From: Sphingobacteriales bacterium
Lineage (GTDB): Bacteria > Bacteroidota > Bacteroidia > Sphingobacteriales > Sphingobacteriaceae
DNA: 64,000 nt
NCBI GenBank assembly: GCA_014763615.1
Contig: JACXVB010000015.1
Coordinates: 1 to 64,000 of the forward strand
Direction: 5' to 3'
The notes under the pieces are model-generated. The model was not told the DNA's origin. It did not search any database and saw only the letters and a list, made by a program, of their open reading frames with translations. Within the stretch, counting starts at the first letter, position 1. Each line of letters starts with the position of its first letter. Shown in pieces: positions 25,333 to 32,643 of the stretch. The position numbers and the translations under genes were made by a program.

Positions 25333-25859
25333 TGCGAAGTTTTCTAAAAGGTTTTTTATTGATTTTTTTATTATCAGGATGTTTTTCAAAAGCGAAAGAA
25401 ACGCCAAAAGTGATTTTTTACTTTGATTTAAAAGGTTATTTCACTCAGTTGGCAAATCAATTAAATCAGCAAAATCCAACTATCAATAAAAGCGTATCCA
25501 AAAATGATAATCCAGAATCAAAATCTCTTAAAATAAATAATTGGAACGAAGAGTTTGCACTATTTGTCAATGCTGATATCAATAAAGCTGCATGGAGAGA
25601 TAGTTACAGCAAAGATTCAAGTGCTACAAAAATAATTTACACTACAAAAAATCCAGATTTAAAAACTCAAAAAATCATTATTGATTTAACCAATGGCAAG
25701 CCTAGTCATTTTTATGTTGAAACAAAAATAGATAACCTATTGTATCACACTACTGAACATTTAGAATTCTATCCTGATTCTTTATATGAGATTAAAAAGT
25801 CTCAAAAAGTGATCCTTTTAGGTAATAATCAGTATAAAATTATTGGGAAATTCAAATAA
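25332..25859 (+). CDS. Lipoprotein, hypothetical
   Basis: 175 residues. Its ATG shares one base with the gpmI stop (TGATG), so the two are translationally coupled. The signal ends LIFLLSGCFSKA, a good lipobox with Cys at 17. The body is rich in Lys, Asn and beta-type segments (KVIFYFDLKGYFTQLANQL, then KIIIDLTNGKPSHFYVET). No family is recognised. It converges with a TPR gene two bases away. Confidence 0.7.
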   Translation: MRSFLKGFLLIFLLSGCFSKAKETPKVIFYFDLKGYFTQLANQLNQQNPTINKSVSKNDNPESKSLKINNWNEEFALFVNADINKAAWRDSYSKDSSATKIIYTTKNPDLKTQKIIIDLTNGKPSHFYVETKIDNLLYHTTEHLEFYPDSLYEIKKSQKVILLGNNQYKIIGKFK

Positions 25860-25861
25860 AC

Positions 25862-26488
25862 TTATTTGATATCAATCAACAATTGTTTTGATTTTTCTAT
25901 TTGTGCTGCAATGTCTCTTCTGCCAGCATTTTCAGCTAATACTTTTTGAAAATCTTTAATAGATGAGTTAATAGCATTTATTGCGGCAGTTTTGTTAAAT
26001 ACATCAGCCACTTTCTGACTTTTAAATATTCCGTATTCTTGATAGGCTAAACCTCTGTTCTGGAATAATTTCATATCATCATCGGGTGTTAAATCAATTG
26101 CGGTGCTAAAATCTTTTATCGCACTTAATAATAAAGTTTCATGATCTGAAGATTGGTAATCTTTTAATCCCTCTGATAAAAGCACTTTCGCCTTGCCTCT
26201 ATAGTAATAAGCTGCTACTTCGGTCGGTTTCATCTCAATCAATTTATTGAAATCGTTGATGGCTTTTTTATAATTGCCTGCGTGGAAGCTAGAATAGCCC
26301 ATCAGCCAAAGTGCATTCATATTGCTATTGTCTGTAGCGTAGGCCTTTTCAAAATAATTTGCCGCCGTAGTGAACTCTCCACCCATCATTGCTTTCTGAC
26401 CTAAACGCTCAAATGATGAAGTTTGAGCGGAAGCTGTACCACAGGCAATTGTTAATCCTGTACAAAAAATTAAAAACTGTTTCTTCAT
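25862..26488 (-). CDS. Exported tetratricopeptide-repeat protein
   Basis: 208 residues. Signal peptide about 1-21 (FLIFCTGLTIACGTASA). At least three TPR units can be read, for example AANYFEKAYATDNSNMNALW, YKKAINDFNKLIEMKPTEVA and AIKDFSTAIDLTPDDD. TPR domains bind protein partners; no specific function is indicated. It has a perfect -7 box (26518-26511) and a GGGATATCCC palindrome between that box and the start. Confidence 0.8.
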   Translation of the reverse strand: MKKQFLIFCTGLTIACGTASAQTSSFERLGQKAMMGGEFTTAANYFEKAYATDNSNMNALWLMGYSSFHAGNYKKAINDFNKLIEMKPTEVAAYYYRGKAKVLLSEGLKDYQSSDHETLLLSAIKDFSTAIDLTPDDDMKLFQNRGLAYQEYGIFKSQKVADVFNKTAAINAINSSIKDFQKVLAENAGRRDIAAQIEKSKQLLIDIK

Positions 26489-26510
26489 ATTAGTTGGGAT
26501 ATCCCGAATC

Positions 26511-26518
26511 CAAATTTA
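26511..26518 (-). promoter_or_regulatory. -7 promoter box of the TPR gene
   Basis: TAAATTTG on the minus strand is a perfect TAnnTTTG, 22 nt before the ATG at 26488. The short palindrome GGGATATCCC (26496-26505) falls just after the predicted transcription start. Confidence 0.45.
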
Positions 26519-26585
26519 GTATTTGTAGGTAATAACGTAGGTATTTTATTATTATTTCTTTTATCCTACTGACTTTATTTCAGCT

Positions 26586-26615
26586 CAAAACTGATAGCTA
26601 GTTTTGTTTTTATTT
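26586..26615 (+). terminator. Orphan terminator-like hairpin upstream of lon
   Basis: CAAAACT (26586-26592) pairs with AGTTTTG (26600-26606), loop of seven, followed by TTTTTATTT. No plus-strand gene precedes it, so it could end a small RNA, attenuate lon, or stop antisense readthrough. Confidence 0.35.
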
Positions 26616-26737
26616 AAAAAGCAACATTCATCTCCTATATTTACATTGGCACAAGACTTGCGAAATAGGGCTTTATAATCAATCACGCTTTATTTGCAGG
26701 ATTTTCTGTCATTTTGGCGTTCAATCAAAATAAATAT

Positions 26738-29206
26738 ATGAGCAAATTCGAACCATTCGACTTTAATAACGCATTACCATTAATTAATGAAGATACCGAG
26801 TTCTTTCCTTTGATGTCTCAAGAAGATGAAGAGGAGATGAATAATGAACAAACACCAGAAGTGCTTTCTATACTCCCACTAAGAAATACTGTTTTATTCC
26901 CGGGTGTAGTGATTCCGATTACCGTAGGAAGAGATAAATCTATCAAACTGATTAAAGATGCCTATAAAGGCAATAGAATTATAGGCGTAGTTGCTCAAAA
27001 AAATGTAAACATAGAAGATCCATCATTTGATGAGTTAAATACTGTTGGCACTGTGGCAATTATTGTTAAAATGCTGCAAATGCCTGATGGCAATACCACC
27101 GTGATTATTCAAGGGAAAAACAGATTTCAGCTAATCGAAGAAGTTCAATCAGAACCATACATTACCGCCTCAGTTAGGAAATTTGAAGAAATAAGACCTA
27201 AAGTTGATAAAGAATTTAAAGCCATGGTGGCTTCTGTAAAAGAATTAGCCATGCAGATTATTAACTTTTCTCCTAATATCCCTTCTGAAGCGGCAATTGC
27301 CATCAAGAATATTGAAAGTGTGCCTTTTCTCATCAATTTCATCTCATCAAATATGAATGCATCAGTTGCAGATAAGCAACTAATGCTAGAAGTGGCAAAT
27401 TTGAGAGATAGAGCTAACATGGTTTTGAAGCATCTAAGCACAGAACTTCAAATGCTCGAACTCAAAAATCAAATACAAAGTAGGGTTAAGGTTGACTTAG
27501 ACAAACAGCAAAGGGATTATTTCTTAAATCAACAACTCAAAACTATCCAAGAAGAGCTGGGCGGTAACTCTCCAGACATGGAAATTGAAGAGTTGCGCAA
27601 AAGAGGTCAGAAGAAACAATGGAGTAAAGAAACTGCAGTACATTTTAATAAAGAACTCGATAAATTAGCCAGAATGAATCCGGCTGCAGCCGATTATTCA
27701 GTGCAAGTGAATTACCTAGAGGTACTTCTTGATTTACCTTGGCAACACTTTACAAAAGATAATTTCGACTTAAAAAGAGCTGAGAGAATACTTGATAAAG
27801 ACCATTACGGTTTAGAAAAAGTAAAAAAACGAATCATAGAATATTTAGCGGTATTAAAGCTAAAACACAATATGAAAGCGCCTATTCTTTGTTTAGTAGG
27901 CCCTCCCGGAGTTGGAAAAACTTCATTAGGAAAATCTATAGCCAAAGCACTTGGAAGAAAATATGTGCGCATGGCTTTAGGTGGTATCAGAGATGAAGCT
28001 GAAATTCGTGGTCACCGTAAAACTTATATTGGAGCGATGCCCGGAAGAATCATCCAATCCATTAAAAAGGCCGGCTCTAGCAATCCTGTTTTTGTGTTGG
28101 ATGAAATTGATAAGGTAGGAAATGATTTCCGTGGAGACCCATCATCAGCTTTGCTAGAAGTTTTAGATCCTGAACAAAATAATGCTTTTGCAGATCACTT
28201 TTTAGAGCTGGATTATGATCTTTCTAACATCATGTTTATTGCCACGGCAAATTCATTAAATAATATACAGCCTGCTTTATTAGATAGGATGGAAATTATT
28301 GAAGTAAGCGGTTATACTATCGAAGAAAAAGTTGAAATTGCTAAAAAACATCTTATACCAAAGCAAAGAGAGCAACATGGCTTAAAAACAAAGGATATTA
28401 CCTTAAAGCCAATCATCATTGAAAAAATTATTGAAGATTATACTCGTGAATCAGGAGTACGTGGTTTAGAGAAAACCATTGGATCGGTGGTGAGAAGTGC
28501 TGCTACCAAAATTGCTATGGAAGATGAGTATAACGCTAATTATACTTATGAGGATGTTCAAAAAGCATTAGGGCCAGCTTATTTTGATAAAGATGCTTAT
28601 GAAGGCAATGATGTTGCTGGTGTAGTGACAGGCCTAGCATGGACTTCTGTAGGTGGCGATATCTTATTTATTGAAGCGAGTTTAAGTCCGGGCAAAGGCA
28701 AGATGACTTTAACGGGGAATTTAGGTGATGTGATGAAAGAATCTGCAGTGATTGCGATGGCTTTCATCAGAGCTCATGCTGACGATTTAGGCATTGATCA
28801 TCGTGTTTTCGACCAATGGGACCTGCATATCCACGTCCCTGCGGGTGCTACACCAAAAGATGGACCTTCTGCTGGAATCACCATGCTGACAGCTTTAACT
28901 TCGGCTTTTACGCAACGTCAGGTAAAACATAAATTAGCCATGACGGGTGAAATCACCTTGAGAGGAAAAGTTTTACCTGTTGGCGGAATAAAAGAAAAAA
29001 TATTAGCCGCTAAAAGAGCAAATATTAAAGATGTGATTCTCTGCAAATCCAACGAGAAAGATATTTTAGAAATCAAATCAGACTATATTAAGGATATGAA
29101 TTTCCATTATGTAACTGATATGTTGAGTGTCATTGATTTAGCTCTTTTGGATAAAAAAGTAAAGAATCCTTTAAAAATTGAGTTTAAAGAAGAAGCTAAA
29201 AAATAA
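26738..29206 (+). CDS. lon: ATP-dependent protease Lon
   Basis: 822 residues from ATG AGC AAA; an in-frame TTG 24 nt earlier is less likely. The order is a LonB-type substrate domain (about 45-240, LSILPLRNTVLFPGVVIPI), coiled-coil, AAA+ domain with Walker A GPPGVGKTSLGKS and Walker B PVFVLDEIDKV, and the protease domain with the Ser-Lys dyad S711 (KDGPSAG) and K752 (GGIKEK). It is the cytoplasmic quality-control protease. It ends in a strong terminator. Confidence 0.97.
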   Translation: MSKFEPFDFNNALPLINEDTEFFPLMSQEDEEEMNNEQTPEVLSILPLRNTVLFPGVVIPITVGRDKSIKLIKDAYKGNRIIGVVAQKNVNIEDPSFDELNTVGTVAIIVKMLQMPDGNTTVIIQGKNRFQLIEEVQSEPYITASVRKFEEIRPKVDKEFKAMVASVKELAMQIINFSPNIPSEAAIAIKNIESVPFLINFISSNMNASVADKQLMLEVANLRDRANMVLKHLSTELQMLELKNQIQSRVKVDLDKQQRDYFLNQQLKTIQEELGGNSPDMEIEELRKRGQKKQWSKETAVHFNKELDKLARMNPAAADYSVQVNYLEVLLDLPWQHFTKDNFDLKRAERILDKDHYGLEKVKKRIIEYLAVLKLKHNMKAPILCLVGPPGVGKTSLGKSIAKALGRKYVRMALGGIRDEAEIRGHRKTYIGAMPGRIIQSIKKAGSSNPVFVLDEIDKVGNDFRGDPSSALLEVLDPEQNNAFADHFLELDYDLSNIMFIATANSLNNIQPALLDRMEIIEVSGYTIEEKVEIAKKHLIPKQREQHGLKTKDITLKPIIIEKIIEDYTRESGVRGLEKTIGSVVRSAATKIAMEDEYNANYTYEDVQKALGPAYFDKDAYEGNDVAGVVTGLAWTSVGGDILFIEASLSPGKGKMTLTGNLGDVMKESAVIAMAFIRAHADDLGIDHRVFDQWDLHIHVPAGATPKDGPSAGITMLTALTSAFTQRQVKHKLAMTGEITLRGKVLPVGGIKEKILAAKRANIKDVILCKSNEKDILEIKSDYIKDMNFHYVTDMLSVIDLALLDKKVKNPLKIEFKEEAKK

Positions 29207-29240
29207 GATTTTAAGCATTCTACATATTTATATTAACTTG

Positions 29241-29266
29241 AAGCCGAAAATATTTCGGCTTTTTTT
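29241..29266 (+). terminator. lon terminator abutting the next start codon
   Basis: AAGCCGAAA (29241-29249) pairs with TTTCGGCTT (29253-29261) around ATA and runs into a T tract that ends directly at the ATG at 29267. Confidence 0.85.
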
Positions 29267-30235
29267 ATGCATTATTATTTTAGAAATTCACTCTTAATTA
29301 TTTTTTTATCGATTAGTTATCAAGGATTTAGCCAGTCTAAAAACTATAAAAATGAACTCGGCTTTAAAAGCGAAAACGATTCTTATTTAGCAATGGGTTT
29401 AGACCGATATTACACCAACGGACTTTTTATCTATTTCAGAAGTGCCATGAAACCTAAACAACATCAAGACTCCACTAATTTTACCAAAAAGATTTGGAGT
29501 GCCAGCATTGGTCAATATCTATATAATGCACAATCTGGGGCGGTCCCTAACATTAACTATGTGGACAGACCATTTGCAGCCTATTTATATGCAGAGGGAG
29601 CTTATCAAATCCTCAAAAAAAATGAAAATAGTTTGAAATTGAGTTTTCAGGTGGGCACTATCGGTCCCTCTGCTTTGGGTAAGCAAGCTCAAGAATTGAT
29701 TCATAAAACTTTTGGTTTTTACGAAATAAATGGCTGGCAGTACCAAGTGAATGATGAATTAGGTTTTAATGGTATTTTAAATCTGCATTACCTTTTACAA
29801 AGAGCCAAAAACAAGCAAACTGATTTTTCTTTACCAATACAAGCCGAGCTAGGAAATACTTTTACAGGCTTAAAAGCTGGAATTTTATTTAGAGCCGGTA
29901 TTTTGAATCCACTTTATCACTCTATGGCTACCAACAGTAATGTTTCCACTTTTAATGAAGGAAATTTAAATAATCAAGAGTTTTATTTTTTCTTAAAACC
30001 TAGTTTAAGTTTAGTAGTTTATGATGCTACCATTCGTGGAGGATTATTTAGATCAGACAAAGGACCAGTTACCTACAACAGCACTCCTTTGGTTTTTTCT
30101 CAGGAAATTGGAGTTGCTTACGCAAAAAATAGATGGACTGTAGATTTCTCGGTGATTTTCCAAACTAAAACTGAAAAATACATGGAAAAGTCAGCGCAAT
30201 ATGGATCATTGGATTTATACTATCGATTCCATTAA
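29267..30235 (+). CDS. LpxR-family lipid A deacylase-like outer-membrane protein
   Basis: 322 residues. Signal peptide about 1-22. GFKSENDSYLAMGLDRYYTN matches the LpxR N-terminal active-site region, and VDRPFAAYLYAEGAYQ plus VGTIGPSALGKQAQ match its second conserved block. Salmonella LpxR removes the 3'-acyloxyacyl chain from lipid A in the outer membrane. A lipid-A-modifying role is likely, though substrate details could differ. The ATG directly follows the T tract of the lon terminator, leaving no room for a leader unless transcription reads through. Its stop overlaps the convergent arfB stop by four bases. Confidence 0.8.
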   Translation: MHYYFRNSLLIIFLSISYQGFSQSKNYKNELGFKSENDSYLAMGLDRYYTNGLFIYFRSAMKPKQHQDSTNFTKKIWSASIGQYLYNAQSGAVPNINYVDRPFAAYLYAEGAYQILKKNENSLKLSFQVGTIGPSALGKQAQELIHKTFGFYEINGWQYQVNDELGFNGILNLHYLLQRAKNKQTDFSLPIQAELGNTFTGLKAGILFRAGILNPLYHSMATNSNVSTFNEGNLNNQEFYFFLKPSLSLVVYDATIRGGLFRSDKGPVTYNSTPLVFSQEIGVAYAKNRWTVDFSVIFQTKTEKYMEKSAQYGSLDLYYRFH

Positions 30236-30642
30236 AAATCGAAGTTTTTTCCTCTATTTATTTTCTTTAAAGATTGTTGACGTTTATCTTCTAATCTTTT
30301 CCTTACCGCAGCTTTACTCGGTTTAGATGCCTTTCTAGACTTTTCTTCCTTTAAGCTTTCGCGGATGAGCATTAAAGTTCTACGTATCGCAACTTCCTTA
30401 TTTCTTAATTGGGTTCGCTCCTCCTCAGCCACCACCTGAAATATATTTTCTTTGTTAATTCTGTTCGCTAATCTTTGAGCAATTTTCTGCTTCTCTGCTT
30501 CACTGAACAGCAAAGAAGAATTAAAATCCCAAAGTAATTCTACTTTGGTACTTACTTTATTTACATTTTGCCCACCTTTTCCGCCACTTCTGGATGTTCT
30601 AAAAGAAAACTCCTTTTCTAATTCTTCTCTGTTAATATTCAT
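30232..30642 (-). CDS. arfB: Alternative ribosome-rescue factor ArfB
   Basis: 136 residues from the Met of MNINREELEKEF. A peptidyl-tRNA hydrolase domain with SRSGGKGGQNVNKVSTKV contains the GGQ motif, followed by the basic Lys/Arg-rich tail (KSRKASKPSKAAVRKRLEDK) that enters the empty mRNA channel. Length and tail indicate ArfB rather than a release factor. It frees stalled ribosomes. A near-perfect -7 box (30653-30646) ends three bases before this ATG. The longer frame starting at 30663 begins upstream of that box and is rejected. Confidence 0.92.
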   Translation of the reverse strand: MNINREELEKEFSFRTSRSGGKGGQNVNKVSTKVELLWDFNSSLLFSEAEKQKIAQRLANRINKENIFQVVAEEERTQLRNKEVAIRRTLMLIRESLKEEKSRKASKPSKAAVRKRLEDKRQQSLKKINRGKNFDF

Positions 30643-30666
30643 AATTAAAGCTAAATTAGTCACCCA

Positions 30667-31719
30667 ATGCGTAAAAACACGATTTACCTGATTTTATTTG
30701 TGTTTCTACTCCCTGTAGAAAATCTAAAAGCTCAAATTGGAGGTAAAGGGGTTTTTCGTTTTCTAAATCTCCCAAACTCCTCAAAAGTTGCCGCTCTGGG
30801 AAATGCCATCCCTATGAATAATCAGCCTGAGTTTAGTGAAAGTTTTCAAAATCCATCCTTATTACAGAACAAAGATGCAGGACTTTTGGCTTTAAATTAT
30901 AGTAATTATGTATCCGATATCAATTTTGGAGCCATTCAATATGGTTTTAAACTCCAAAAAACAGGTGTAATTTCTGCCGGATTGATGTTTGTTAATTATG
31001 GCAAGTTTGAAGAAACCGATGCGGCAGGAAACACCACTGGGAATACTTTTACCGCTGGAGATTATTTATTAAATATCGGCTATAGCCAAAACTGGAAAAA
31101 CAAAATATTTTATGGCGCAAATTTTAAACTGATTTTTGGTGCTTACGATATTTATAAATCAACGGCTTTAGCTGCCGATTTTGCGGTGACTTATAAAGAT
31201 TCTGTTTCTAATTTTTCAACTGGCTTAGTTTTTAAAAATGTGGGTTATCAAATACAACCTTTTGACCAATTAAGAGAAAACCTTCCTTTTGAAATCGATT
31301 TTGCTTTAGCACAAAAACTAAAACACGCACCTTTGCGCTATCATATTACTTATCAAAACTTACAAAATTTCGATTTAACTTATCAAGATCCCAATAACCC
31401 AGATGCTCAATTAGATTTGGTAACAGGTCAACCTATTGCTACTTCACATCGTTTTATCGATAAATTTTCAAGACATTTAGTTTTAGGGGCCGAAATATTA
31501 CTCTCTCCTGCTTTTAGCTTGCAAACCGCTTACAATTTTCAGAGAAGTAAAGAACTAAAAGTAAACGGAGCCGGTGGACGTTCTGGTTTTTCCTTTGGAT
31601 TTTCTCTAAATCTCAAAAAAATCAGTATTGGCTATGCAAATGCTAATTTAAACGCTGCGGGAAGCAACAATTTCTTTTCAATACAAATCAAGCCATCCAT
31701 TTTTAATCATAAAAAATAG
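30667..31719 (+). CDS. porQ: Type IX secretion system protein PorQ
   Basis: 350 residues. Signal peptide about 1-23, then GGKGVFRFLNLPNSSKVAALGNAIP, NPSLLQNKDAGLLALNYSNYVSDINFG, and a barrel ending in IQIKPSIFNHKK. This fits PorQ, an outer-membrane protein of the type IX secretion system reported to help fix C-terminal-signal cargo at the surface. cmk follows 44 nt later, an arrangement I recall from other Bacteroidota. It diverges from arfB with 24 nt between starts. Confidence 0.85.
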   Translation: MRKNTIYLILFVFLLPVENLKAQIGGKGVFRFLNLPNSSKVAALGNAIPMNNQPEFSESFQNPSLLQNKDAGLLALNYSNYVSDINFGAIQYGFKLQKTGVISAGLMFVNYGKFEETDAAGNTTGNTFTAGDYLLNIGYSQNWKNKIFYGANFKLIFGAYDIYKSTALAADFAVTYKDSVSNFSTGLVFKNVGYQIQPFDQLRENLPFEIDFALAQKLKHAPLRYHITYQNLQNFDLTYQDPNNPDAQLDLVTGQPIATSHRFIDKFSRHLVLGAEILLSPAFSLQTAYNFQRSKELKVNGAGGRSGFSFGFSLNLKKISIGYANANLNAAGSNNFFSIQIKPSIFNHKK

Positions 31720-31749
31720 AAAAAACACCTGTTTTAAGGTACGTTCCTT

Positions 31750-31757
31750 TATCTTTG
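31750..31757 (+). promoter_or_regulatory. -7 promoter box of cmk
   Basis: TATCTTTG is a perfect TAnnTTTG and ends six bases before the ATG at 31764. It lies just after porQ, so cmk may be transcribed on its own with almost no leader. Confidence 0.55.
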
Positions 31758-31763
31758 TTTTTG

Positions 31764-32444
31764 ATGAACAAAAATATCGTAGTAGCTATAGATGGCTACT
31801 CTTCTTGCGGTAAAAGCACCCTCGCAAAAGCCTTAGCCAAAAAGCTTCATTTCATTTATATCGATAGTGGTGCTATGTATCGGGCTGTAACGCTATATTT
31901 TTTAAGAAATCAAACGGATTTAAATAATCATGATTTAATTATTGATGCCTTAGAGCATATTGATTTGAATTTCCATTCCAGAGATTATCAATCGCATATA
32001 TTATTAAATGGCGAAGAAGTTTCGGAAGAAATTAGGCAAATGCCAGTTTCAGATAATGTAAGTAAAATTGCTTCTATTAAAGAAGTGCGCCAAGCCATGG
32101 TGAAACAGCAACAGAAAATGGGAAAAACAAAAAACATGGTGATGGATGGAAGAGATATTGGAACAGTAGTTTTTCCTGATGCCCAAGTAAAATTGTTTAT
32201 GACTGCCGACCCAAAAATTAGGGCGGAAAGACGTTTTAAAGAACTTTCTGAAAAAGGTGAAGAAGTAAGTTTAGAAGAAATTTTTGAAAACATTGCTCGC
32301 CGAGATTACATCGATACCACTAGGGAAGAAAGTCCTTTAGTTAGAGCAAAAGATGCGATTATATTAGACAACACTAATTTAAGCGAAGAAGAACAATTAG
32401 CTTTTGCGATGGAACAACTTACTCCTTTCTTAGATAAGATATAA
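31764..32444 (+). CDS. cmk: Cytidylate kinase
   Basis: 226 residues from the ATG of MNKNIVVAIDG; a TTG three codons earlier is inside the promoter. P-loop GYSSCGKSTLAKAL at about 11-24, YIDSGAMYRAVTLYF, MDGRDIGTVVFPDAQVKLF and ERRFKEL follow the CMP kinase pattern. It phosphorylates CMP and dCMP with ATP for nucleotide recycling. rpsA follows 199 nt later with its own promoter, a cmk-rpsA order common in bacteria. Confidence 0.96.
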   Translation: MNKNIVVAIDGYSSCGKSTLAKALAKKLHFIYIDSGAMYRAVTLYFLRNQTDLNNHDLIIDALEHIDLNFHSRDYQSHILLNGEEVSEEIRQMPVSDNVSKIASIKEVRQAMVKQQQKMGKTKNMVMDGRDIGTVVFPDAQVKLFMTADPKIRAERRFKELSEKGEEVSLEEIFENIARRDYIDTTREESPLVRAKDAIILDNTNLSEEEQLAFAMEQLTPFLDKI

Positions 32445-32597
32445 AGCTATCACACACTAAAACAAGCTGTTAATCAAAAATAAATTAAACTAATCCTAGT
32501 AGTCTTATCATACCTCTTACCTATTTTTTTAAAATGCAATTGGTTCATTTTCAATTTAAATGCTTTAAAAACATTTTTATATTGAAATATATATTTC

Positions 32598-32605
32598 TAC
32601 CTTTG
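32598..32605 (+). promoter_or_regulatory. -7 promoter box of rpsA
   Basis: TACCTTTG is a perfect TAnnTTTG, with TTTT at the -33 distance. The predicted transcription start near 32609 puts a small GC hairpin at the 5' end of the mRNA. Confidence 0.6.
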
Positions 32606-32609
32606 CAGT

Positions 32610-32631
32610 CCGCAAAGCGGAAAGTAAGGAG
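32610..32631 (+). promoter_or_regulatory. rpsA leader: 5'-terminal hairpin and Shine-Dalgarno-like site
   Basis: CCGC-AAA-GCGG (32610-32620) is a short GC stem right at the predicted mRNA 5' end. AAGGAG (32626-32631) follows, 12 nt before the ATG. Such anti-Shine-Dalgarno complementarity is rare in Bacteroidota leaders and in this window. Confidence 0.45.
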
Positions 32632-32643
32632 ACAAATTATTTA

